Assembly (NCBI RefSeq): GCF_000420725.1 | Contig: NZ_ATVM01000024.1 | Location: 1 to 43,098, forward strand | Origin: Marinococcus halotolerans DSM 16375 | GTDB lineage: Bacteria > Bacillota > Bacilli > Bacillales > Marinococcaceae | Length of the DNA: 43,098 bases | Direction: 5' to 3' | In this document: positions 1-7,782 of the stretch, piece by piece | Layout: every line of letters begins with the position of its first letter | How positions within the stretch are numbered: the stretch's first letter is position 1 | Made by a program: the position numbers and the translations under genes | Notes under the pieces: generated by a model | The model's database searches: none | The model's input: only the letters and a program-made list of their open reading frames with translations | Told to the model about the DNA's origin: nothing

Positions 1-60
1 GACCCGCAAAGCCATCGGTTGGATGATATTGTCGATGATTTCCAATATTTAAATCCATGA
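1..60 (+). CDS. 3' end of an unidentified gene
   Basis: The first 60 bases are open in frame 1 and close with TGA, giving a 19-residue acidic tail that ends in QYLNP. The window edge removes the rest, so no family can be named. The downstream gene has its own ribosome binding site about 130 bases on. An open frame this short could occur by chance; the only support is that it starts at the edge and runs into an AT-rich intergenic stretch. Confidence 0.3.
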   Translation, partial: DPQSHRLDDIVDDFQYLNP

Positions 61-202
61 CCAACATTTGTTTTCAAAACTGCAACATTAGAGTAAGGAC
101 GATAAATAATAAAAATTTTTACTTTTATACCAATTTATGGTTTTCATTTCCTTTCTTTTTCGTTATACTGAAGCAACATTTTTCGAAAAGGGGGGGGAGC
201 GT

Positions 203-727
203 ATGAAGATGCTCACTACCACAATTTCCAGTCTCTTACTTGCATCCGTGGTTTCGGTGACCTTGGAAACACCAGCCGAAGCCGCCCATGTAGCCGTTGT
301 TGGCGGCGCCAGTCTGAAACAACCATCGATGCAAGAAACAACCACCAACGGCGAACACGCCCTGCGTACCGAAAGCTATATTTCGGTAGATCAACGGCGG
401 CCATGTGGCACCTCCGAGTGCCGCGCGATTTTTCAGCAATACCATGACCGTATGAATGAGATTTTTAACCGAACCGGCCATGTCCTTACGTTTGATGCAT
501 TTGAACAGTCTCTTGTCTACCATTTGCCGAATGGCGATTATTATATCGTTTCCAATTACACGAATGAAGTGAATGGCAGCTATCGCCACATCGAAGTCAT
601 TTTGCACCAGAGTCTTGATTATGTCCAGGACATGTATATCGAAACAGACGCCGCTTCTTCATACGACTCTCCAATGGTCCTCGGAGACAACCGGTGGGCG
701 AGAAACACCGGGGAGGGCGAAGAATAA
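203..727 (+). CDS. Secreted protein of unknown function
   Basis: The product is 174 residues. I place the start at the ATG that follows a GGGGGGGAG ribosome binding site rather than at an upstream in-frame ATG with no such site. Residues 1-27 form a classic signal peptide: a short basic start, a hydrophobic run rich in Leu, Ala and Val, and an AEA site before AHVAVV. The mature part has a cysteine pair (C68 and C73, in PCGTSEC) that could form a disulfide, and an acidic C-terminus. I do not recognise the family. It stands alone and is followed at once by an intrinsic terminator, so it is probably monocistronic. Confidence 0.75.
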   Translation: MKMLTTTISSLLLASVVSVTLETPAEAAHVAVVGGASLKQPSMQETTTNGEHALRTESYISVDQRRPCGTSECRAIFQQYHDRMNEIFNRTGHVLTFDAFEQSLVYHLPNGDYYIVSNYTNEVNGSYRHIEVILHQSLDYVQDMYIETDAASSYDSPMVLGDNRWARNTGEGEE

Positions 728-740
728 TCACTTATACAGA

Positions 741-790
741 AAAAAGGCCGTCTACCTGTAAAAAATGGAGTCGGCCTTTCTGTTTTATTT
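741..790 (+). terminator. Intrinsic terminator of the secreted-protein gene
   Basis: AAAGGCCG (743-750) pairs perfectly with CGGCCTTT (772-779) across a loop of about 21 bases, followed by a T-rich stretch (CTGTTTTATTTTT). It lies 15 bases after the stop codon of the secreted-protein gene. Confidence 0.8.
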
Positions 791-990
791 TTGCTTTGTT
801 TCTTTCTCAATTTTTAACATAGTTGGGGCATTTTGTTGAAAGGCATAGGAAATGAACAACTCTTCTATTATAAAAATCACGAACAATGCGATACCAAAGC
901 TCTTACCCTCAAATGATGCAAAGCACTCAAATGTAATACTTAAACATTTAAAGCGTTTCTGAATTTATCATGATAACTAGGAGCACATGA

Positions 991-1152
991 ATGATGAAAA
1001 CATTGGGTATTTTTGCAGGACTTACTATTGCATCTATCATTATAGGCTTAAGCTTTCGAATTCTTAGAATTTTGTTTATAGTAATGTCGTTAATATTATT
1101 GCTTCCTGGAAGCTCTGACATTATTGCTGAGCTTTTAAAATGGAATACATAA
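991..1152 (+). CDS. Small hydrophobic membrane protein, 53 residues
   Basis: A short open frame starts with MMKTLGIFAG and ends LLKWNT. It is preceded by AGGAG (979-983) seven bases before the ATG, which supports real translation. Nearly the whole product is hydrophobic, with two probable membrane segments: about residues 4-21, then a basic turn around RILRI, then 27-47. No family is recognised. It sits in an AT-rich stretch between two strong intrinsic terminators, so it would be its own transcription unit. A hydrophobic frame in AT-rich DNA can arise by chance; the ribosome binding site and the terminator after it are the arguments for it being real. Confidence 0.55.
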   Translation: MMKTLGIFAGLTIASIIIGLSFRILRILFIVMSLILLLPGSSDIIAELLKWNT

Positions 1153-1230
1153 GTTTCAAATTTGCTGAAAGTGTCTAAAAGTTTATTAGGCATGGTATAT
1201 TCCGATATAAACGAACTTTCAGATGGAAAA

Positions 1231-1264
1231 CGCCCCGTTTTTGATTATAAAAACGGGGCGTTTA
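1231..1264 (+). terminator. Strong intrinsic terminator
   Basis: CGCCCCGTTTTT (1231-1242) and AAAAACGGGGCG (1249-1260) form a perfect 12-bp stem with a six-base loop, followed by TTTATT. It would end transcription of the small membrane protein gene. The A/T pairs at the top make it symmetrical enough to work in both directions. Confidence 0.85.
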
Positions 1265-1660
1265 TTGCACTGACCAAAAGCTTGAGGGTTTTAGACGGAG
1301 TAAGAAATGTTTTGGTGATATTTTTATTTCCTATAGACGTTTTCTATTGATTAAAGCTTATTTTTTCGTAGATAGTGAAAGTGAACGACTTGTTTAAAGA
1401 AATTTTCTTCATTCATCCCCCTGCATGTTTTATGTTCAATATCCCCAAATCCTCTTTAATTTCCTGAAACCACAGGCAAATGACGCCTCTCGAAAATAAC
1501 AGAAAAATGAAGACACACTCCTATTTGCATTCATATAATATTTTATATATAATTTGTTTTATGAACAGCGTAATTCATAGCATATAAAAACATTTGTAAA
1601 AATAAATTCCTGTAAATTCTTTAAAAGCAGTGTTATAACATTTGTGATCATTTTTATTTG
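1265..1660. other. AT-rich intergenic stretch without a supported gene
   Basis: About 400 bases between the terminator and the next promoter. All frames are short and none has a convincing ribosome binding site. The only repeat I see is AACATTTGT, present twice as a direct repeat (1589-1597 and 1637-1645, 48 bases apart), just upstream of the promoter for the YheO-like regulator. It could be a regulator site; that is a guess. Confidence 0.5.
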
Positions 1661-1689
1661 TTGAAAATTTAAATATAAAATTTTATACA
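1661..1689 (+). promoter_or_regulatory. Sigma-A promoter of the YheO/RidA operon
   Basis: TTGAAA, 17 bases, then TATACA: close matches to both sigma-A boxes at ideal spacing. Transcription would start about 20 bases before the ribosome binding site AGGAGGA (1704-1710), leaving a very short leader. Confidence 0.7.
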
Positions 1690-1718
1690 TTTTGATTTAT
1701 GTTAGGAGGAAAAACGAC

Positions 1719-2366
1719 ATGACCGAGACCCAGCAACAATTAGAAGGGTATATTCCCCTGGCCCGTTCCACCGCTGCCATGTTTGGTTCTCATTGCGAAG
1801 TGGTGCTTCATGATTTAACAAATCCACAGAGCTCCGTCTTTTTTACGGTTAATAATCATGTGACCGGCCGCGAAGTGGGCCAGTCTTTTGATCATCTGGT
1901 CCAGACCGTGCTGCGTTCCAAAGATTTCAAACATGATTACCTGGCGGGATACACCTTTTATACGTCCGACAACCGCATGATCCGGGCATCAACCACCCTC
2001 ATTCGCGATGCGGAGCAACAAGTGATTGGAGCTTTCTGTGTAAACATGGACGTGGAGCCGCTGCAGCAGATGCAGCAATGGGTCCGTGAATTTGTGCCCG
2101 TGGCGGAAAATTCTGGGGATGAGCAGGCATCGCCGGCAGAAATGGAAAACGTGGAAGAGATCGTGGAAGGATTGATTCAACAGATCATTCAAAACAACGC
2201 GCGGCCGAACATGAAGCGCCAGGAAAAAATTGAGTTGCTTCAATTCATGGAGGAGAAAGGTATTTTTTCCATGAAAGGATCGATCGATAAAGTGGCGGAA
2301 CTGCTGGCAGTATCCAGGGTAACCATCTACAGCTATCTGGATGAAATCAAAAAACAATCAAGCTAA
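1719..2366 (+). CDS. YheO/DauR-like PAS-HTH transcriptional regulator
   Basis: A 215-residue DNA-binding regulator. Residues from about 5 to 120 match the YheO-like PAS domain (seen as CEVVLHDL, a GREVG stretch, and IRASTTLIRD), expected to sense a small ligand. Residues from about 145 carry the C-terminal helix-turn-helix: KGSIDKVAELLAVSRVTIYSYLDEI. DauR, a member of this family, controls D-arginine catabolism in Pseudomonas. The start is the ATG eight bases after AGGAGGA. It is the first gene of an operon with RidA and a PLP-dependent lyase-like enzyme, so it probably controls the breakdown of an amino acid; the ligand cannot be told from sequence. Confidence 0.85.
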   Translation: MTETQQQLEGYIPLARSTAAMFGSHCEVVLHDLTNPQSSVFFTVNNHVTGREVGQSFDHLVQTVLRSKDFKHDYLAGYTFYTSDNRMIRASTTLIRDAEQQVIGAFCVNMDVEPLQQMQQWVREFVPVAENSGDEQASPAEMENVEEIVEGLIQQIIQNNARPNMKRQEKIELLQFMEEKGIFSMKGSIDKVAELLAVSRVTIYSYLDEIKKQSS

Positions 2367-2375
2367 GGAGAACCT

Positions 2376-2750
2376 ATGAAAATCATACGAGAAGCAGGAA
2401 ACTTAAAAGCCAATGGCCACTATGCCCTGGCGACAGTACATCAGGGAACCGTGTACGTTTCGGGGCAATTTTCCTTTAACCCGCAGACGGGAGAAAAACA
2501 ATTTGGGACCATCGAAGAAGAAGCTCATCAGGCCCTGACCAATTTGCAAACCATTGTCGAAGCAGCCGGAAGCACGAAAGAACAGATCGTTCGCATGACG
2601 CTCTATATTTCCGACGTAGAGAAGTGGAGCAGGGTTAACGCCGTTTATCAGGATTTCTTCGGGGAGCATACTCCTGCTCGCACGGTCGTGCCAACGCGGG
2701 ACCTGCATTTCGGTTTTCAAATTGAAGTGGACGGGATCGCCTATATTTAA
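2376..2750 (+). CDS. ridA: RidA family enamine/imine deaminase
   Basis: The 124-residue product has the full length of the RidA/YER057c/UK114 family. Recognisable blocks are GTVYVSGQFSFNPQTG near the start, a central NLQTIVEAAG segment, and the C-terminal ARTVVP motif with the conserved arginine that holds the substrate carboxylate. RidA hydrolyses reactive enamines and imines such as 2-aminoacrylate released by PLP-dependent dehydratases, and acts as a trimer in the cytoplasm. It begins nine bases after the regulator gene and precedes a fold type II PLP enzyme that could generate such intermediates, so the pairing makes biochemical sense. Confidence 0.9.
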   Translation: MKIIREAGNLKANGHYALATVHQGTVYVSGQFSFNPQTGEKQFGTIEEEAHQALTNLQTIVEAAGSTKEQIVRMTLYISDVEKWSRVNAVYQDFFGEHTPARTVVPTRDLHFGFQIEVDGIAYI

Positions 2751-2818
2751 TGTGGTTGATGGAAAAATAGAAAATGACTGCTTTGTGCAGGCATGGATGG
2801 AAAAGGATGAATGAATGA

Positions 2819-3922
2819 GTGGAACAGTTTATTTGTAACCATTGCGGCACTACGTATGAGGTAACGCTAACGCGCTGGAGGTGCGACTGCGGCGGTGTCC
2901 TGAACATCGACAAACCGATGCCGGTGATTGATCCGGCCGCCTGGAACCACTACCCGAATTCCCTGTGGCGTTATGTGGAAACCATGCCCTTAAGCAGCGA
3001 CGCGACTATGTGGGAGGCGGTCACCATGGGAGAAGGGCAGTCGCCTCTTATCGTGCTGGCTCCGGCCGAACCCGAAACGTACGTGAAGGTGGATTATATG
3101 ATGCCTACGCTCTCTTTTAAGGACCGGGGTGCCGTCGTGTTGATGGCCAAGGCCAGAGAACTGGGGGCTTCCAAAGTGATTGCCGACAGCAGCGGCAATG
3201 CAGGGACGGCGATTGCGGCCTATGCGGCACGCTGCGGTATCTCATGTGATATTTATTTGGGAGCGGGCACCTCCCCGAAAAAAGTAGCCCAGGTCCAGGC
3301 ACACGGGGCAAACATCCAGGAAGTGAACGGCACCCGGGAGGACGTAGCCGCTGCGGCCCAACAGGCGGTCACCGACGAAGGAGCTTTTTATGCCAGCCAC
3401 GTGTACAATCCGTATTTTTATGAAGGAACGAAAACCTATGCGTATGAAATTTATGAGCAGCTGGGCAAGGCCCCGGACACGGTGATCGTTCCGGTGGGAA
3501 ATGGCACCCTCCTGTTAGGCGTATATGCCGGGTTTCAGGAATTGCTAGCCAACCAGCTAATTACACACATGCCGAAGATCGTGGCGGTGCAGGCAGAGCA
3601 GTGTGCGCCGCTTGTCGAAGCCTACCGCCATGGCTGGAAAACGGCCGCCCCCGTCCAAAATCAGGGGACCCTGGCTGAAGGCATCGCTATTGCCGCGCCG
3701 GCAAGATCCCAGCAAATCCTGGAAGCTGTACGCCAAACCAACGGCACGTTTATGACGATTACGGAAGACGAAATCGGAGAAGCCCGGGACATTCTCAGTG
3801 GCAACGGCTTTTATGTGGAAGTCACCTCGGCGGTCAACTACGCGGCCTATGCCAAATATGCCAAGGCTCCTGGCGAAACTATGGTAATACCGCTTTGCGG
3901 GGCGGGCATTAAGTCCAAGTAA
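2819..3922 (+). CDS. Threonine-synthase-like PLP-dependent enzyme
   Basis: A 367-residue fold type II PLP enzyme. The N-terminus has a small zinc-ribbon pattern (C6, C9, C22, C24) often found on threonine synthases. PTLSFKDRG contains the PLP lysine (K101), DSSGNAGTA (about 122-131) is the phosphate-side loop, and PVGNGTLLLG is the glycine loop near residue 226. Length and motifs fit the threonine synthase/dehydratase group. The start is GTG, 11 bases after AAGGA; the nearby ATG is in another frame. The neighbours (YheO-type regulator, RidA, asparaginase remnant) suggest a catabolic lyase, for example an amino-acid ammonia-lyase, rather than a biosynthetic threonine synthase. That choice is inference. 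Confidence 0.8.
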   Translation: MEQFICNHCGTTYEVTLTRWRCDCGGVLNIDKPMPVIDPAAWNHYPNSLWRYVETMPLSSDATMWEAVTMGEGQSPLIVLAPAEPETYVKVDYMMPTLSFKDRGAVVLMAKARELGASKVIADSSGNAGTAIAAYAARCGISCDIYLGAGTSPKKVAQVQAHGANIQEVNGTREDVAAAAQQAVTDEGAFYASHVYNPYFYEGTKTYAYEIYEQLGKAPDTVIVPVGNGTLLLGVYAGFQELLANQLITHMPKIVAVQAEQCAPLVEAYRHGWKTAAPVQNQGTLAEGIAIAAPARSQQILEAVRQTNGTFMTITEDEIGEARDILSGNGFYVEVTSAVNYAAYAKYAKAPGETMVIPLCGAGIKSK

Positions 3923-3961
3923 TCAACCCATTGTCCATTATGAATCGTAGGAGGAGAGCCA

Positions 3962-4165
3962 ATGACAAACCAACCCACCATTAAAATCATCGCCACCGGC
4001 GGCACGATCGCCGGGGCGGGTTCCTCCCAAACCATGACCACCGGGTACCAGCCTGGAGCGTTGGCCATCGAAGACTTATTAAACGAAAGCGATCAAATGA
4101 CATTAGCATTTGTGCGCTTCTTTCATACGGGTGAAAGTGATAAGAGACCTAATGCATTCCAATAA
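3962..4165 (+). pseudogene. Truncated type II L-asparaginase, N-terminal remnant
   Basis: The gene starts well: TAGGAGGAGAGCC precedes the ATG, and the first 40 residues read as an asparaginase N-terminus (IKIIATGGTIAGAGSS with the catalytic threonine in TGGTIAG, then GYQPGALAIEDLL). Family members run to more than 300 residues, but homology stops at about residue 39 and an unrelated tail ends at residue 67. The break is followed by two hairpins and a terminator and then the convergent LysR gene. It looks like a deletion that removed most of ansA/ansZ while leaving the operon front intact. The fragment lacks the second catalytic region and cannot be active. Confidence 0.8.
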
Positions 4166-4198
4166 TCGTCATTAGGTTAAGAAAACATTAATTTAACG

Positions 4199-4244
4199 AA
4201 AAAAGAGAGAAGCCTTTACATTAGAAATGCTTTTCTCTTTTTTA
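4199..4244. terminator. Bidirectional terminator between asparaginase remnant and LysR gene
   Basis: AAAAAAGAGAGAAGC (4199-4213) pairs with GCTTTTCTCTTTTTT (4229-4243) with one G-T wobble. The outer A and T tracts allow it to act on both strands, ending the operon from the left and the LysR gene from the right. Confidence 0.85.
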
Positions 4245-4271
4245 ATCTTATTAAAGTGAGTTTCATCAGAA

Positions 4272-5141
4272 CTAAGAATGCAGTGATGCATATATGATGT
4301 CCTGAAAAGCCTGAAACGAGCGGTGCTGTTCGCTTGCCGGGGAATAGATAAAGGAAATATCCACCCGGGCATGGGCCGGTGGCACCGGCGCGCATGCGAT
4401 ATAATCATCCTGAAACGAACGAACGTATCGCTCCGACAGCAGGGCGATTCCCATTCCGGCCCGAACATGTCCCAATAATGATTCGAGGTTCGAAAAGGTG
4501 ATCACCTGTTTCGGAATGATGCCTTCCTGATGAATCATCTGCAACAGGCGTTCCCGGAACATGCACCCTGGTTCGAGCACAAGAACGGTCTGCTGATGCG
4601 CGTCCTGGAGACTCTCGATCGGGAGCACCAGCGGGTTGGAAACGAGAGTGAGGGTTTCTGTGGAAAATACGTGCTGATGGAGAGCAGGGTGACGCACAGG
4701 GCCGGTGACAAATGCCCCCTGGCATTCATGCTGCAGTACCTGCTGGACCAATTCCTCCGTAATGCCGTAGCGCAGGGTCAAATCGATGGAGGGAAGGGCC
4801 TGATGGAGCGATGACATTAACGCCGGCAGGTGGGTTGCCGCCATGGAATTGATGGATCCGAGCACCAGTGGCTCATAGGGCAGCGATGAATGGGAAACTG
4901 TACCCTGCAGATGCTCCCACGAGGCAAGCATATCTTCCACGCAGCTAAGCACATAGGTTCCTTGCGGAGTGAGGGTGAGGCCTCTGGAATGCCGGTGGAA
5001 AAGAGGGACGCCCAGTTCATGCTCCAGTCGCTTTAAATGTCCGGTCACATTCGATTGCACATAGTTCCATTTGTTCGCCACCCGGGAAATGTTTTGCTCA
5101 TGCGCCAGGGCACGAAACAGCTGTAGGGTCTGAATATTCAT
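4272..5141 (-). CDS. LysR-type transcriptional regulator
   Basis: A 289-residue protein of normal LysR length. The winged helix-turn-helix occupies about residues 1-60 (RALAHEQNISRVANKWNYVQSNVTGHLKRLEHELG, followed by PLFHRHSRGLTLTPQG). The rest is the periplasmic-binding-protein-like effector domain. The start follows GGAGGCGAGAA. It is divergent from two small membrane protein genes, the second a YdcZ-type transporter, which is a common LysR arrangement: the regulator probably controls that pair and itself from the shared region. The effector is unknown. Confidence 0.9.
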   Translation of the reverse strand: MNIQTLQLFRALAHEQNISRVANKWNYVQSNVTGHLKRLEHELGVPLFHRHSRGLTLTPQGTYVLSCVEDMLASWEHLQGTVSHSSLPYEPLVLGSINSMAATHLPALMSSLHQALPSIDLTLRYGITEELVQQVLQHECQGAFVTGPVRHPALHQHVFSTETLTLVSNPLVLPIESLQDAHQQTVLVLEPGCMFRERLLQMIHQEGIIPKQVITFSNLESLLGHVRAGMGIALLSERYVRSFQDDYIACAPVPPAHARVDISFIYSPASEQHRSFQAFQDIIYASLHS

Positions 5142-5166
5142 TTCTCGCCTCCGGGTATCTGTTTTT

Positions 5167-5193
5167 ATGATAGCTTCTATATTATTTTATCAT
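5167..5193. promoter_or_regulatory. Candidate LysR operator in the divergent region
   Basis: ATGATA (5167-5172) and TATCAT (5188-5193) form an inverted repeat around an AT-rich 15-base centre, in the middle of the gap between the LysR gene and the divergent membrane genes. A second short palindrome, CCTATCATAGG (5227-5237), lies nearer the second gene. Size and position suit a LysR recognition and activation site pair. No experimental consensus is matched. Confidence 0.4.
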
Positions 5194-5255
5194 TATTCAT
5201 GATCTATTGGGTGATGTATCGTAGAACCTATCATAGGAAAAGGGAGCGAAGGAGC

Positions 5256-5594
5256 ATGCATCAGGAGGAACGAACGTGCTGGATTCTTGCCGGGTTTCTG
5301 GGAGCGGGGATCGGCATCTGCTGGCCGTGGCTGTGGCAGGCAACGCAGAAATTTCCAGGCTGGACAGCGGTAGGAATGACGGCAGGTGGCGGAGAGATCG
5401 TAATGCCCGTCTGTTCCTTTATCCTGGCGGCTCTGGCATTTGGCCGGCGGTCTCTGGCTGCACCCTGGGCCGCAGGAGTCGCGGTTCTTGGCACATTATA
5501 TTTAACCGTGTTATGGGTGATGCCGGGGGCGTTAAGCTGGACGGGATATGTGCTGTATCAGCAACGCAGCAGGCTAAAAGGCGAGAAACGATAG
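5256..5594 (+). CDS. Small membrane protein of unknown function
   Basis: A 112-residue product with about three or four hydrophobic segments (CWILAGFLGAGIGICWPWLW, VMPVCSFILAALAF, AAGVAVLGTLYLTVLWVM) and a short basic C-terminal tail. The start at MHQEER follows GAAGGAG; an upstream in-frame ATG lies inside the promoter region and has no ribosome binding site. It is 38 bases before the YdcZ-type gene, probably in the same transcript and under the divergent LysR regulator. The length and pairing suggest a partner subunit of a small transporter, but I do not recognise the family. Confidence 0.65.
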   Translation: MHQEERTCWILAGFLGAGIGICWPWLWQATQKFPGWTAVGMTAGGGEIVMPVCSFILAALAFGRRSLAAPWAAGVAVLGTLYLTVLWVMPGALSWTGYVLYQQRSRLKGEKR

Positions 5595-5632
5595 AAAGCT
5601 GAACCATATAAAATTAAAGGGGGAGAAGTAGC

Positions 5633-6061
5633 ATGGCCTGGTTGTTAATAGTATTATGTTTTATCGGAGGGGCGGCGCTTGCGTTTCAGGCCGGCGTGAA
5701 CGGAGAAATCGGGAGCAGGATGGGGAGTTTGGAGGCGGCCTTTATCGCTTATTTTGTTGGGACGGTTTGCTTATTTGTGAGTACGCTGGTGCAGGGGAGT
5801 CTCTCATTTTCGCTTTCCTCCTTCTCGTTGTGGAAATGGACCGTGGGGGCGCTGGGCGCTTTTTATATTGTCTGTATCATCCTGGCCGTTCCCAGGATCG
5901 GGGCATCGGCGGCAATTACCGCCGGGGTTGCCGGACAACTGCTGCTCGGAATGCTTCTGGATCATTTTGGTGCCTTTGGAACGCCGGAAATTCCAGTGGA
6001 TGCCTCGCGTTTAGCAGCGGTGGGATTGATTGGAGTGGCGCTTTATCTGTTTTATCATTGA
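5633..6061 (+). CDS. YdcZ/DUF606-type DMT family transporter
   Basis: A 142-residue integral membrane protein with four to five hydrophobic helices, beginning LLIVLCFIGGAALAFQAGVNGEIG and containing FIAYFVGTVCLF and GVAGQLLLGMLLDHFG. These blocks and the length match the YdcZ (DUF606) group of the drug/metabolite transporter superfamily; members work as homodimers or paired small subunits. AGGGGGAGAAG precedes the ATG. The preceding small membrane protein may be its partner. The substrate is unknown. Confidence 0.85.
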   Translation: MAWLLIVLCFIGGAALAFQAGVNGEIGSRMGSLEAAFIAYFVGTVCLFVSTLVQGSLSFSLSSFSLWKWTVGALGAFYIVCIILAVPRIGASAAITAGVAGQLLLGMLLDHFGAFGTPEIPVDASRLAAVGLIGVALYLFYH

Positions 6062-6111
6062 AGAAAAATTTATCCTCGCTAATTGTTTCAACGAAAGTAG
6101 TACATAAAAAG

Positions 6112-6137
6112 GCCCCGAAGCGTTGGACGCTCGGGGT
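6112..6137 (+). terminator. Probable terminator hairpin after the YdcZ-type gene
   Basis: CCCCGAAGCG and CGCTCGGGG pair through a GC-rich stem with one bulged A and the loop TTGGA. The following bases (TTACATAA) are not a T-tract, so it may stop RNA degradation or terminate weakly. Confidence 0.45.
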
Positions 6138-6258
6138 TACATAAGCTTATGCGTTAGATAGCATAAAGGGGCGTATATACTGGATAAATATATACATTTT
6201 GGTGATTCCTTCCATTTCATAAAGTCAAACATGGTTTTGCAATAAATTATGAATATTT

Positions 6259-7152
6259 TTATTGATCGTCCGGGGGGACAAACATACGAAGTTCATGTGG
6301 CAGGACGGCAGCGCTAAAAGGAAGCGGGCGTCCTTCGTCTCCGTCAATATTGACGATATGCTTCTCATCGGTATGTGCGTGCAGCTTGGTGGTGGTGAAG
6401 TATTCAATGTCCTGGTGATGAGAAAGATTTCCCTGAAGGAGCTCCGGGATCATCTGGGCAACATTGGTTATCCCGAGCTGCTTAACAATAAATACGTGGA
6501 AACACCCATCGTGGATCTCTGCCTGTGGGGCCAGGGATTCGATGCCTCCTACAGAGTTGGTTAAAGCGACGAGAGCAAGATAAACATCCCCCTCCCAGAC
6601 TCCCTCATCGTGCGTGAGCGTCAGGGAAAACGGTGTATGGTTTCGGAAGGCCTTGGTGCCTTCCATCACATAGGCGAACGGCCCCCACATGGATTTTTGC
6701 TCAGGGCTTACGTTATACACAGCTTCTGCGATGGCACCGATGGCCAGAACGTTCATGAAATACGTTTGGTCGATACGTCCAATATCGACAGGAACGATGT
6801 GCTGATGTCGAAGCACCTGTACAGCCTCAGCTGGATCTAAGGGCAGCTGGAGGGCACGGGCAAAATCGTTGACCGTACCGAGCGGAAGAAAGCCAAAAGC
6901 TGGCTGATAGGACTGTTCGGCAAGGCCGTTGATGCATTCGTTAATGGTGCCGTCTCCGCCTAAAGACACGAGGGCATCAAATTCCTGTTCGCATGCATGC
7001 TGGGCCAGGTCTCTGGCGTCTCCAGCCTGTTTAGTGTAGCGAATCGTAACGCTGGAATACAATTCCTGTAATACCTTGATGGCAGAAGCTTCATAGGACA
7101 TTGCTTCTTCTTTGCCGGAAGACGGGTTGATGATGAGCATGGCGTTTGACAT
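6259..7152 (-). CDS. Diacylglycerol/lipid kinase, DagK/YegS family
   Basis: A 297-residue member of the DAGK catalytic domain family. Visible motifs are MLIINPSSGK at the start and SLGGDGTINECINGL, the nucleotide-binding GGDGT loop, near residue 71; FLPLGTVNDFARAL and the C-terminal IDGDEGRPLPF are also typical. It would phosphorylate a membrane lipid such as diacylglycerol for recycling into phosphatidate. The start MSNAML is chosen because AAAAAGGAG lies six bases upstream; a farther ATG would translate that ribosome binding site itself as KKEL. It lies 72 bases downstream of the universal stress protein gene on the same strand and may share its transcript. Confidence 0.88.
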   Translation of the reverse strand: MSNAMLIINPSSGKEEAMSYEASAIKVLQELYSSVTIRYTKQAGDARDLAQHACEQEFDALVSLGGDGTINECINGLAEQSYQPAFGFLPLGTVNDFARALQLPLDPAEAVQVLRHQHIVPVDIGRIDQTYFMNVLAIGAIAEAVYNVSPEQKSMWGPFAYVMEGTKAFRNHTPFSLTLTHDEGVWEGDVYLALVALTNSVGGIESLAPQAEIHDGCFHVFIVKQLGITNVAQMIPELLQGNLSHHQDIEYFTTTKLHAHTDEKHIVNIDGDEGRPLPFSAAVLPHELRMFVPPDDQ

Positions 7153-7224
7153 TAAAAGCTCCTTTTTCATAAAAATAGCGAAGCGGCTCTTTGGGAACGC
7201 CCGTAGACAAACTTCGTTCCTGGA

Positions 7225-7659
7225 TTACGTTGAAATAACTTTTACGTTGCAGTCAACCTTTTTTCGTACGCTTTTGGCTGTATTACCAAGTAACGCCCGG
7301 TCGATTTTGGAAGCTCCTGATTCCCCGAGAACAACTAGATCTGTTTCGTATCTGGCACAAAGTTTTCCGATGTCCCGTTTTGGCAGACCGGGTTCCATTA
7401 CGGTTTCCACGTGAGGAACGCCCTGTTCGACGGCCCAATCTTTGGAGCGCTGAAGCTGGGAGGAGGCCTGATCCTGAAGCCGGCGGAAGCCGTTCGGATC
7501 CATGCGCTCGAAGGAGGTGTAACCTTTGGTATCCATCATAAAGGCAATAAGTAACGTTGCCTGGTGCTCCTGTGCTAATTGCACAGCCTGTGCAAGCGGG
7601 TCGTGTGAGGTGGCTTCGAGAGTTTCAACCCCGACTAGTATACGGTGAAATTGTTCCAT
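7225..7659 (-). CDS. Universal stress protein, UspA family
   Basis: A 144-residue single UspA domain. It opens with the beta strand RILVGVE and ends with GESGASKIDRALLGNTAKSV, which fits the G-2X-G-9X-G-(S/T) ATP-binding pattern of the ATP-binding class. Such proteins are cytoplasmic dimers made under stress or starvation. AAGGAAG lies seven bases before the ATG. The gene precedes the lipid kinase on the same strand. Confidence 0.88.
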   Translation of the reverse strand: MEQFHRILVGVETLEATSHDPLAQAVQLAQEHQATLLIAFMMDTKGYTSFERMDPNGFRRLQDQASSQLQRSKDWAVEQGVPHVETVMEPGLPKRDIGKLCARYETDLVVLGESGASKIDRALLGNTAKSVRKKVDCNVKVIST

Positions 7660-7743
7660 AGCTGGTCTTCCTTTCTGTTATAAACATTCGTGCGCACTAT
7701 ATTTCATAAGGAAATAGAAGAAATGAAAATGGTTTCATAAAAC

Positions 7744-7782
7744 AATAAAAAACCAGAAAAAGAGAAAGTACTCTTTTTCTGG
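7744..7782 (-). terminator. Intrinsic terminator facing leftward, with no gene in front
   Basis: CCAGAAAAAGAG (7753-7764) and CTCTTTTTCTGG (7771-7782) form a perfect 12-bp stem with a six-base loop. Only on the minus strand is it followed by a T-tract (TTTTTTATTG). No recognisable minus-strand gene lies upstream between 7783 and the divergent AraC gene, so it either ends an unannotated small RNA or protects the UspA gene from read-through. Confidence 0.75.

Noticed and set aside
4080-4190. Possible insertion element at the asparaginase break
   Set aside because: Two short hairpins are present, but there are no terminal repeats, target duplication or transposase trace, so a mobile element is not supported.
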